Positions 1 to 7,973 of a stretch of 64,000 bases of DNA are shown one piece after another. The position numbers were made by a program, and so were the translations under genes. The DNA comes from Butyribacter intestini (GTDB lineage: Bacteria; Bacillota; Clostridia; Lachnospirales; Lachnospiraceae): contig LLKB01000006.1 of the NCBI GenBank assembly GCA_001414325.1, positions 1-64,000 on the forward strand. The letters are read 5' to 3'. Position 1 is the stretch's first letter. Each line of letters begins with the position of its first letter. The notes below the pieces were generated by a model, which ran no database searches, was not told the DNA's origin, and saw only the letters and a list, made by a program, of their open reading frames with translations.

Positions 1-38
1 TAGCTGACTGTCACTAATAGGTCGAGGGCTTGACCAAA
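1..38 (+). rRNA. 23S ribosomal RNA, 3' end (partial)
   Basis: The window opens with the typical 3' end of bacterial 23S rRNA, including CTAATAGGTCGAGGGC. Only about 38 bases are present. The exact mature end is not fixed by sequence alone. The following 279 bases before the first tRNA contain short hairpins (around 153-171 and 181-197) but nothing resembling a 5S rRNA. Confidence 0.85.
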
Positions 39-317
39 TAAACTCAATAAATTGAGTTCAGAACGAGAGCACAGGGATGACAGACAAGGCAAAGTGAAAA
101 CTTGTTTTCAGATTTGACTTGTAGTCAGACCGGTATTTGAGTGGAATGACATGAAGTATGCGAAGCATACGAATGACATGGAGCTCAAGTGCTTGAGTGT
201 AACGAGGATAAATATATGACAGAAAGTCATTTATCTGAGTATAGAACGAAGATTCTTCTTGCAATCAAAAGGAAGTCATGATATAATCAATATACAGTTT
301 TTAGGGTATAAACCTAA

Positions 318-389
318 TCCTCGATAGCTCAATGGTAGAGCACACGGCTGTTAACCGTGGGGTTGTTGGTTCGAGCCCAACTCGGGGAG
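318..389 (+). tRNA. tRNA-Asn (GTT)
   Basis: A full cloverleaf can be drawn. Acceptor TCCTCGA pairs with TCGGGGA, the T arm is GTTGG/CCAAC with a TTCGAGC loop, and the anticodon GTT sits in loop CTGTTAA. CCA is not encoded. It is the first of six tRNAs downstream of the rRNA operon. Confidence 0.96.
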
Positions 390-413
390 TTTATTTTTTT
401 TGTAGATATAATT

Positions 414-486
414 GCCGATGTGGCTCAATTGGCAGAGCAGCTGATTTGTAATCAGCAGGTTATCGGTTCGAGTCCGATCATCGGCT
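414..486 (+). tRNA. tRNA-Thr (TGT)
   Basis: Acceptor GCCGATG pairs with CATCGGC, the T arm is ATCGG/CCGAT, and the anticodon loop TTTGTAA gives TGT, reading ACA. CCA is not encoded. Confidence 0.96.
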
Positions 487-502
487 TAGGCAAAATATTT
501 AT

Positions 503-576
503 GGACCTTTAGCTCAGTTGGTTAGAGCAATCGGCTCATAACCGATCGGTCCAGGGTTCGAGTCCCTGAGGGTCCA
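503..576 (+). tRNA. tRNA-Met (CAT)
   Basis: Acceptor GGACCTT pairs with AGGGTCC, the T arm is CAGGG/CCCTG, and the anticodon is CAT in loop CTCATAA. The paired first acceptor base argues against initiator tRNA. It is most likely elongator Met. A lysidine-modified Ile2 tRNA cannot be fully excluded from sequence alone. Confidence 0.93.
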
Positions 577-611
577 TTTTAGATAAATTAAGTAAGTAAG
601 AATGATATTTT

Positions 612-685
612 GGCCTGGTGGCTCAGTTGGTTAGAGCGCCGCCCTGTCACGGCGGAGGTCGAGGGTTCGAATCCCTTCCGGGTCG
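612..685 (+). tRNA. tRNA-Asp (GTC)
   Basis: Acceptor GGCCTGG pairs with CCGGGTC (two G-T wobbles), the T arm is GAGGG/CCCTT, and the anticodon is GTC in loop CTGTCAC. CCA is not encoded. Confidence 0.96.
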
Positions 686-713
686 TTTCTCTTGTATGTT
701 ACAAGATTTTACT

Positions 714-786
714 GGGATCTTAGCTCAGCTGGGAGAGCATCTGCCTTACAAGCAGAGGGTCACAGGTTCGAGCCCTGTAGGTCCCA
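714..786 (+). tRNA. tRNA-Val (TAC)
   Basis: Acceptor GGGATCT pairs with AGGTCCC, the T arm is ACAGG/CCTGT, and the anticodon is TAC in loop CTTACAA, reading GTA. Confidence 0.96.
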
Positions 787-811
787 TTATGACAATTTAA
801 TATTGTTGTAT

Positions 812-897
812 GCCGCAGTGGCGGAACTGGCAGACGCCCAGGACTTAAAATCCTGTGGGTAGTGATACCCGTACCGGTTCGATTCCGGTCTGCGGCA
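812..897 (+). tRNA. tRNA-Leu (TAA)
   Basis: This is a class II tRNA with a long variable arm (GGGTAGTGATACCC). Acceptor GCCGCAG pairs with CTGCGGC, and the anticodon is TAA in loop CTTAAAA. It is the last tRNA before the operon terminator. Confidence 0.96.
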
Positions 898-907
898 TTT
901 TTATTTA

Positions 908-947
908 GAAAAACTTCCAATATGGTTATATGTTGGAAGTTTTTTTG
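908..947 (+). terminator. Rho-independent terminator of the rRNA/tRNA operon
   Basis: An 11-bp stem (AAAACTTCCAA / TTGGAAGTTTT) is followed directly by a T run, 10 bases after tRNA-Leu. Confidence 0.88.
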
Positions 948-968
948 GCTTGTTAGAGGATATACCTA

Positions 969-1591
969 ATGCAACAATCTCTTTCTGAGATTGTTGCTCT
1001 AAAGTTGAAAACTATGCAGACGCTGTCATGTAGGGCATCTATAAGCAGGTTTCTTTGTTACCATGAGAAGTTAATTGATATGTATGCTTCTAAAAAGAAG
1101 ATGACAATGATGCCGGTAAATATAAATGGCAATGAGTTTAAGTTTTCTGCTGGTAAACATAATGAGCTACAGAAGGCTATTATTGAAGAATTTGCACCAA
1201 GATTTACACCAAATTTTCTGAATGTTTATATGTTGGAGATACAATAGAAAAAGATCTTGTAAAAAATGTTGATAAATTGAAAGAGTTTGGATTTGAGATT
1301 ACGCTTCATGATAAAATGCCGGATGTAGTGCTATATCGTGAGGACAAGAACTGGATTTATTTTGTTGAGTCAGTAACATCTGTAGGACTGATGGATCCGA
1401 AACGCATATTGGAAATTACAGAAATGACGAAAGATGTCACGGCAGGAAAAATATTTGTAACAGCATTTCTGGATTTTAAGACATATAAAAGGTTTGCAGA
1501 GGAACTTGCATGGGAAACAGAGGTCTGGATTGCTGAAATGCCAGAGCATATGATACATTTGAATGGTGATCGATTTATGGGGCCAAGATAG
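969..1591 (+). pseudogene. Decayed BsuBI/PstI-family type II restriction endonuclease
   Basis: The last ~100 codons (1277-1591) read as the C-terminal nuclease region of the BsuBI/PstI family, including PDVVLYREDKNWIYFVESV and ITEMTKDVTAGKI. The matching upstream part is in another frame (969-1247, ending in FAPRFTPN). Joining them needs one base restored in a T run near 1217, after which the frame continues SECLYVGDTIEKD. Further upstream, a third frame around 1004-1065 reads VENYADAVM, a TAG stop at 1031, then GIYKQVSLLP, which suggests a second frameshift. The total of ~200 codons is well below the ~320 usual for the family, so the N-terminus is missing too. No methyltransferase gene is nearby. 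I infer a dead relic of a restriction-modification insertion beside the tRNA cluster. Confidence 0.78.
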
Positions 1592-1783
1592 AATGAAAAA
1601 TTTATATGGCAAAATCTAAAGTGTGATAAGTATTGGTTAAATTTATGGGGATTAGTATCGTTAAAGATGTTTGCTTCTTGAGAAAATTGTATATAAGTGT
1701 TATTATAAATATAAGATACTTAAAATAATAATACTATCAGGCATTTAGCTTGATAAAGTATTAGAATTGTTTAGGGGAGAGAA

Positions 1784-2374
1784 ATGGGTAGAGAAAATAA
1801 AGGTATAAGAATTTCATTTAATTCACCGGTTATTTTGATTTTTTCAATAGCGAGTCTTTTGGTATTAGGACTTAGCTATATGACCGGAGGTGTTTCAGAC
1901 AGGTTATTATTTTGCGTGTATAGATCGTCTTTGTCAGATCCTTTGACATATTTCAGATTTTTCGGTCATGTTCTTGGTCATGCAAACTGGGAACATTTTC
2001 TTAGTAATATTATGATGATTCTTGTTGTGGGTCCGCTTCTTGAAGAAAAGTATGGCTCGACAGATACACTGTTTGTCATATTGACGACAGCATTTGTCAC
2101 CGGACTTATTCATTTTATCTTTTTTCCCAATGTTGCTCTTTTAGGGGCGAGTGGTATTGTTTTTGCGTTTATATTGCTTGCAAGTATGACGAGTATAGAA
2201 GATGGCAAAATTCCGCTTACTTTTATTCTTGTCGCAGTTATCTATATAGGCGGTCAGATACGGGATGGAATTCTGGTAAAAGATGATGTATCAAATCTGA
2301 CACATATAATCGGAGGAATTGTCGGTTCTGTATTTGGATTTGCTATGAATAAATACAGGGTGAGGAAATATTGA
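1784..2374 (+). CDS. Rhomboid family intramembrane serine protease
   Basis: The 196-residue protein has several hydrophobic segments. The catalytic GASG motif gives Ser123 (residues 121-124), and His174 in SNLTHIIGG lies in the last membrane helix. The HANWEHFLSN segment near residue 66 is the usual loop/helix 2 signature. Rhomboids cleave transmembrane proteins inside the bilayer. The substrate cannot be read from the sequence. The start ATG follows GGGGAGAGAA. It lies about 100 bases upstream of the yceG-like gene on the same strand and may be part of the stress module, but no shared transcript is proven. Confidence 0.85.
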   Translation: MGRENKGIRISFNSPVILIFSIASLLVLGLSYMTGGVSDRLLFCVYRSSLSDPLTYFRFFGHVLGHANWEHFLSNIMMILVVGPLLEEKYGSTDTLFVILTTAFVTGLIHFIFFPNVALLGASGIVFAFILLASMTSIEDGKIPLTFILVAVIYIGGQIRDGILVKDDVSNLTHIIGGIVGSVFGFAMNKYRVRKY

Positions 2375-2480
2375 GATTAGCAAATCATGACATTGATAAA
2401 TGATTACGGCAAAAATATTGAGATTGCAATTATATCATTAAATAAAAATACAAATACCGACGGATATTGAGGTGGTAAAA

Positions 2481-5252
2481 GTGTCATTTAAGCATATGAA
2501 AATTCAAAGCCTTGACGATTTCTTTGTTCCGCTTAGCGGACGGAGTGAAAAAGGAATTTATTTTTATCGTTTTAACAAAACATCTGATAAAATAGATGAA
2601 TTTATTTATAAATATTATAATGCGGCGAGAAAATCTGGTGTTGTAATTGACGGGAAGATAGGAAATCCGACTGAAAGTAATCTTTCGTATTATCAGGAGA
2701 TTATGGGGATGGATTTTCAGATGAGCATGGGATTTATTTCTGATTCTTTGAAAAAATGGCTGCCACGCATGAGGTCGATTCAGCGTGAAAATATTGCAGG
2801 GGCGATATATGATGTTCTTGACGGACTGCGAAGAAGTGGTAAGAATGAAAATATGCTTAAAAATGCGTATATCAAATTTATGTGCTGGCTTTATTATAAA
2901 TTTGAGGGCATCGTGGAGCAGATGAACGGTGAGAATATTCCAAAGATTTTTTTCGTGGGAGATATTGTCGGCTATGAATTTATGCTTATAAATATACTTG
3001 CTGATGCAGGATGCGATGTTGTTTTTGTTCAGCCACATGGAGATGCGTATTATCTTAAGGTTGATGGAAATTTAGAAAAGTCTTTTGAGTATGTGGGAGA
3101 AAACGGTGCGGCAGAGCAAGATGTAATGAGAGCGTTTGCGGCAGATTTTAGTATAAAAAGTATGCTTGAAAATCATGATTTTAAGGCACAGAGAGAAAAC
3201 GGTCAAGGAACGGTAAGTTCGCAGGCAGAAGTACAGAGAGCGAAAAGTCAAGGAACGATAAAGTTGCAGTCAGGAGGACAGGAAACAAAAAGTCATGGAA
3301 TGGGAGGTTCGCAAGTAGATGTGCAGAACATACAAAGACAAGAAAGTGGAATAACGCAGGCAGAAGAAAAGAGTACGAAATCTTTACAGAACAAAAAAAG
3401 TTTAAATATAAAAATTCAGAGTACAGAAGCAGACAATATAAATAGTATGGCAGACAGAGGTGGTTCACAGCCAAAAATATCGTATAAGGTTTCTACTCGT
3501 AATTGCACTAATGTCTGGATAGAGGGCAATGGGCTTGACGATTTTTTGCAGCCGGCAGGGGTCAGAAAAGACAGATTTAGGAAATTATATGAAAACGAAA
3601 GAAGAACAGAAAAAGTAAACAATGTAGAAAATGCACAGAATTTGCATATAAGAAATGCAGATAAAGTAAACGATATAGAAAATGCACAGAATTTGCATAA
3701 TATAAGAAATATAGAAAATAATCTGGGAAATGGGATGTTTTCTGCTGATAATGCACAGGGTTATGGGGCAGATAAAGATAAAATATTTTTAAACTGTTAT
3801 GTAAGGATAAACGGTGTCTGGGACAAACTTACATATGAAAATGAACTTTATCAATTTTATCTTTCGCTTAAGGCTATGAAACGAAATGTTGTTGTCATTA
3901 GTGAGCTGATACCTAAGCCTGATGTTGATGAGATTGCAAAGATAAGGAGAGGAAATTACCGTGATGTTTTTCAGCTTGTAAAGGGACTTGAATTAAATAT
4001 CAATTTTACCGAAAATCCGATAGTTAGTGAGTTTCTTATCAATTCTTTTGAGGATACTGTTTATGGAGAGGCGGACAGGCTTGGGACAGGTGCAAATATA
4101 AATAAAATTTTGAATAAAGCCGTATATCTTCTTTGTTTTATTAACAGATATCAGGCGCAGTTTTTTAAGAATTTCAGCTATGACAACATACCGTGTTTTA
4201 TTTATATGGGTGGCTGCAATGATGAAAATGAAGCTATGTTTATGCATTTTCTTGCAAGGACACCGATTGATGTGCTTATTTTATGTCCAAACAGGGCAGA
4301 GAGATGCCGACTTGAGGATAATATTCTGTATGATATAAACTATGAGGAACAGCTTGCCATAGATAAATTTCCTATACAAAATTCGGGGCTGCACATAGGT
4401 ACGGCGGCATACCATGCGGAGAGAGAGCTTGACACACTTATGTATAACGATGATACCATATTCAGGGATAAACAGTATGATAAAGCACGGACTGTTTCAT
4501 TGCAGACTATGGACAGGGAAATCAAGATTTTGTGGGAGACTGAGATTAAGTACAGACCGGGATTTTCGACTGTTGACGGTTCTGTAAATATTCCTGTTAT
4601 CTTTTCTAAGTTTTCGGGTGTAAAAGACGGAAATGTCAGAGAATATATGATAATGTTAAAAAAGCTTATGACACCTGAAACGGTTGTTGTAGACAAAGTT
4701 CCTAATATTCTTTCGACAGATGCAAATCCGATTAAAGAATATGCCACAGAATTTTTTAAGAATGGCAGGCTGCACAGGGACAAGATAAAAAAAAGCAGGG
4801 CATACCGGTATGGTTTTCTGCGTGATGAGATGCAGGATTATATTCTTGACAAACTGGAATTTTTGATAGCACAAAAATATATTAAGGGGACTTTTGAAAA
4901 TGGAACTGAATATACTATAGTTTCAGTGGCTCTTAATCTGCCTAAGGAAGTGACAAGGCTTTTGCAGGCATTTGATTTTACTAAGAAAAATCCAAAACTT
5001 TTGTATATAAATACATCAGACGAGCTGATTTCCTTAGAAGATACGATTTATCTTACTTTTTTGCATTTGCTCGGTTTTGATGTTGCTTTATTTGTGCCTA
5101 CGGGTTACAATATGGAAAAATATTTCAATTTGAAACTTATGGAAGAACATCAGCTCGGTGACTATATATATGATATTCAGATACCGGACTGGGAAAGTAT
5201 TCCGTTAAGTTTGCACACATCATGGCGTGACAGGTTGTTCAGGCATGGTTGA
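2481..5252 (+). CDS. YceG-like component of the Ter stress system
   Basis: The N-terminal (about 1-230) and C-terminal (about 430-920) parts resemble the YceG family encoded next to TelA and TerD genes in Firmicutes. The family's biochemical role is unsettled; published domain analysis links Ter modules to metal sensing and a nucleoside-like metabolite. Residues ~234-430 form a polar, low-complexity insert rich in Gln, Ser, Lys and Asn, with an imperfect internal repeat (two copies of ENAQNLH at 3627-3700). I chose GTG at 2481 because GAGGTGG lies five bases upstream. An in-frame GTG at 2472 would sit inside that ribosome site. It is the first gene of a same-strand series with telA, two terD genes and a P-type ATPase. 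Confidence 0.7.
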   Translation: MSFKHMKIQSLDDFFVPLSGRSEKGIYFYRFNKTSDKIDEFIYKYYNAARKSGVVIDGKIGNPTESNLSYYQEIMGMDFQMSMGFISDSLKKWLPRMRSIQRENIAGAIYDVLDGLRRSGKNENMLKNAYIKFMCWLYYKFEGIVEQMNGENIPKIFFVGDIVGYEFMLINILADAGCDVVFVQPHGDAYYLKVDGNLEKSFEYVGENGAAEQDVMRAFAADFSIKSMLENHDFKAQRENGQGTVSSQAEVQRAKSQGTIKLQSGGQETKSHGMGGSQVDVQNIQRQESGITQAEEKSTKSLQNKKSLNIKIQSTEADNINSMADRGGSQPKISYKVSTRNCTNVWIEGNGLDDFLQPAGVRKDRFRKLYENERRTEKVNNVENAQNLHIRNADKVNDIENAQNLHNIRNIENNLGNGMFSADNAQGYGADKDKIFLNCYVRINGVWDKLTYENELYQFYLSLKAMKRNVVVISELIPKPDVDEIAKIRRGNYRDVFQLVKGLELNINFTENPIVSEFLINSFEDTVYGEADRLGTGANINKILNKAVYLLCFINRYQAQFFKNFSYDNIPCFIYMGGCNDENEAMFMHFLARTPIDVLILCPNRAERCRLEDNILYDINYEEQLAIDKFPIQNSGLHIGTAAYHAERELDTLMYNDDTIFRDKQYDKARTVSLQTMDREIKILWETEIKYRPGFSTVDGSVNIPVIFSKFSGVKDGNVREYMIMLKKLMTPETVVVDKVPNILSTDANPIKEYATEFFKNGRLHRDKIKKSRAYRYGFLRDEMQDYILDKLEFLIAQKYIKGTFENGTEYTIVSVALNLPKEVTRLLQAFDFTKKNPKLLYINTSDELISLEDTIYLTFLHLLGFDVALFVPTGYNMEKYFNLKLMEEHQLGDYIYDIQIPDWESIPLSLHTSWRDRLFRHG

Positions 5253-5436
5253 GAAAATAAAAACAGATATTTATTTCTGAGCAGGCAGTTTGCAGAAGTT
5301 TGTGAAAACAGACTGTTAAAAAATAGATATTAACTAAACAAAAGTTTAAGATGAGAACTAAAAGCTGAAAGCGAGGGACGCATCTTGAATGAAAGTCAAG
5401 AAGATTGATAGTCAAAAAATATTAAGGAGGACAAGT

Positions 5437-6573
5437 ATGGGACTTGATTTTGGAAAAAAAGAACCGGCAGCAGTTCAGCCGGCAGTTCAGAATGAGATTG
5501 AAGCGGTCGAGGTGTATGATATTGTCGAGGACAGAAAGCAGATGAACAACGAGCTTGTGGGTTCAGATGAGGTTGATGCACTTGTCAGCACTATCGAGGT
5601 AAACAACCTTGAAACGATAGTGTCTTTTGGTGCTGAGGCAGCAGATGAGATTTCAAAGGCTTCTGATATAGTTCTTAACAGTATGAGCATGAGCCAGATT
5701 GATGAGTCGAGCGAGATGCTCAATGCACTTTCAAAGATAATGTCAAAGTTTGATATTGACGAGATTAGGGAGGACAAGGGACTTTTTAATAAGTTATTTG
5801 GAAATCTGAGAAAGCAGCTTGAAAAAATCTTACAGAAATATCATACAATGGGTGATGAGGTTGACAAGATATATGTTCAGCTTAAGCAGTATGAGAGTGA
5901 GATAAAACAGTCAAATAGAAATTTAAACCAGATGTTTGATGCAAATGTTGGTTATTATCATGAACTTGTCAAATATATTCTTGCCGGTGAGCAGGGATGC
6001 AAGGAACTCGAAAATTATATTGCACAGAGACAGCAGGACTATGAAAATACGGCTGACAATGCCATTCAGCTTGAAATTTCAAGCCTTAATAATGCGTTGA
6101 TGATGCTTGAGCAGAGAACACAGGATTTAAGGACTGCAGAGAATATTGCCATGCAGTCAATTCCCATGATTAAGACGATGGAGTACAGCAACATGAATCT
6201 TGTCAGAAAGATAAATTCTGCATTTATCGTCACATTACCTGTATTTAAGCAGGCACTTGCACAGGCTATTATGTTAAAGAGACAAAAGATACAGGCAGAG
6301 GCAATGTCTGAACTTGACAAAAAGACAAATGAGATGCTTATAAAAAATGCAAAGAATACTGTTGAGCAGTCAAAGATGACGGCAAAACTTGCATCGGGCA
6401 GTTCAATAAAGATAGATACGCTTGAGAAGACATGGAGAACCATTGTAAACGGTATTGACGAGACAAGAGCTATTCAGGAAAATGCCAGAAAACAGCGTAT
6501 TGATGATGCAGCAAGACTTGACCAGATTAAGAAAGAGTTTATGGAAACATATGGCGGTGCTGTTAAGCGTTAA
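5437..6573 (+). CDS. TelA/YceH family toxic anion resistance protein
   Basis: This 378-residue protein is a soluble, largely helical TelA family member with long coiled-coil-prone stretches, for example YVQLKQYESEIKQSNRNLNQ. The C-terminal core contains RTAENIAMQSIPMIKTMEY and TLEKTWRTIVNGIDETR, regions typical of TelA. Members are named after tellurite resistance but are thought to work with YceG and TerD proteins in envelope or chemical stress. The start at 5437 is fixed by AAGGAGG six bases upstream. The longer frame from 5389 has no ribosome site. The adjacent yceG-like gene supports the call. Confidence 0.86.
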   Translation: MGLDFGKKEPAAVQPAVQNEIEAVEVYDIVEDRKQMNNELVGSDEVDALVSTIEVNNLETIVSFGAEAADEISKASDIVLNSMSMSQIDESSEMLNALSKIMSKFDIDEIREDKGLFNKLFGNLRKQLEKILQKYHTMGDEVDKIYVQLKQYESEIKQSNRNLNQMFDANVGYYHELVKYILAGEQGCKELENYIAQRQQDYENTADNAIQLEISSLNNALMMLEQRTQDLRTAENIAMQSIPMIKTMEYSNMNLVRKINSAFIVTLPVFKQALAQAIMLKRQKIQAEAMSELDKKTNEMLIKNAKNTVEQSKMTAKLASGSSIKIDTLEKTWRTIVNGIDETRAIQENARKQRIDDAARLDQIKKEFMETYGGAVKR

Positions 6574-6659
6574 TAAAAACTTAAGTATTAGATAAATACT
6601 TTTAGTGTTATACTTATATTAATGAAATTTTTACATTTAAAAAGAGGAGGAAATGAGTT

Positions 6660-7241
6660 ATGCCAATTAATTTATCAAAAGGACAGAAAGTAGATCTTAC
6701 AAAAGGAAATCCTGGACTTAAAAATGTTATGGTAGGTCTTGGATGGGATGTTAATGCATTTGATTCGGGGGCTGATTTTGATCTTGATGCAGCCGCATTT
6801 ATGGTAGATTCAAATGGTAAATGCCCGACAGAAAAAGAGTTTGTATTTTATGGAAATCTTGAACATCCATCAGGTGCTATAAAGCATATGGGTGACAACC
6901 GGACAGGTGACGGTGAGGGAGATGATGAGCAGATAGAGGTAAATCTTGCTGATATTCCCGCAAATATTGAAAAAATCGCATTTACGGCAACAATTTATGA
7001 TGCAGAGACAAGGAGACAGAATTTCGGTCAGGTGTCAAATGCTTATATAAGACTTGTCAATGTTGAGACTAATGAGGAGATTATAAGATACGACCTCGGA
7101 GAAGATTTTTCAATCGAGACGGCAGTGGTAGTTGGCGAGATATACAGACACAACGGAGAGTGGAAGTTCAATGCGATAGGAAGCGGTTTCCAGGGTGGTC
7201 TTGCTGCACTTTGCGGACACTATGGAATTGAGGTTGCCTAA
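6660..7241 (+). CDS. TerD family protein (canonical)
   Basis: The 193-residue protein is a full-length TerD domain. It has the conserved start [13 protein letters not shown], the acidic segment DFDLDAAAF (residues ~40-48) and [15 protein letters not shown] (~79-93), residues that bind calcium in characterised TerD proteins, and the C-terminal [10 protein letters not shown] motif. It is preceded by AGAGGAGG. It is followed 14 bases later by a second TerD gene, a likely tandem duplication. It probably acts in the cytoplasm as a calcium-dependent stress protein; the ligand is unknown. Confidence 0.93.
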   Translation: MPINLSKGQKVDLTKGNPGLKNVMVGLGWDVNAFDSGADFDLDAAAFMVDSNGKCPTEKEFVFYGNLEHPSGAIKHMGDNRTGDGEGDDEQIEVNLADIPANIEKIAFTATIYDAETRRQNFGQVSNAYIRLVNVETNEEIIRYDLGEDFSIETAVVVGEIYRHNGEWKFNAIGSGFQGGLAALCGHYGIEVA

Positions 7242-7255
7242 AAAGGAGGTATGAA

Positions 7256-7855
7256 ATGTCAATAAGCTTAAAAAAAGGGCAGAAGGTAAGCCTTACAAAG
7301 GAAAGTGCCGGTCTTTCAAATGTACTTGTAGGTCTTGGATGGGACGCTGTGGAGAGTAAGAAAGGTTTTCTTGCATCATTATTTGGAACACAGGCAGCTG
7401 ACATAGATTGTGATGCGACCGCTATTCTTTTAAAGGACGGAAAGTTCTGCGATAAGAGTGATGTGGTATATTTTGGAAATCTCGAACATAAATCAGGGAC
7501 TGTAAGGCATATGGGTGACAATCTTACAGGTGACGGTGAGGGTGACGATGAGCAGATACTTATAGACCTTTCAAAAGTTCCTGCTGAGTATGACAGGATA
7601 GTCATTGTGGTAAATATTTATGACTGTATAAAGAGAAAACAGGAATTTGGTATGATAAAAAATGCATTTATAAGAATAGTTGACGGAAAAACAAACAGGG
7701 AAATGTGCAAATACGACCTTTCTGAGGACTATTCGGGAATGACTGCGATGATATTTGGAGAAATCTACAGACATAACGGAGAGTGGAAGTTCAATGCCAT
7801 AGGTCAGGGGACAAAGGATACAAGTATCAGTGAATTATGCAGACATTATAAGTGA
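7256..7855 (+). CDS. TerD family protein, divergent paralogue
   Basis: This 199-residue protein aligns along its length with the preceding TerD ([45 protein letters not shown]). It carries an extra segment after VGLGWD (SKKGFLASLFGTQA). The first acidic motif is altered to DIDCDATAI. Two unequal TerD copies are common in Ter operons and may form mixed assemblies; that is inference. A ribosome site (AAAAGGAGG) overlaps the short gap after the first copy, so the two are almost certainly co-translated. Confidence 0.91.
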   Translation: MSISLKKGQKVSLTKESAGLSNVLVGLGWDAVESKKGFLASLFGTQAADIDCDATAILLKDGKFCDKSDVVYFGNLEHKSGTVRHMGDNLTGDGEGDDEQILIDLSKVPAEYDRIVIVVNIYDCIKRKQEFGMIKNAFIRIVDGKTNREMCKYDLSEDYSGMTAMIFGEIYRHNGEWKFNAIGQGTKDTSISELCRHYK

Positions 7856-7973
7856 CAGGGCATATGCTGAAAGTCAGAAAAAGTTTATTTTAGAAAGAAT
7901 TGATAGCAGGTAATTGCGTGATGCTTTAATAAAGTATTGCGTGAATATAAAAAAGAGAGGAAATTTTCTAATC

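Noticed and set aside
618-920. Open frames of 60 and 66 codons on both strands across the tRNA-Asp/Val/Leu region
   Set aside because: They are made of tRNA sequence and have no ribosome site; such frames are a frequent false annotation.
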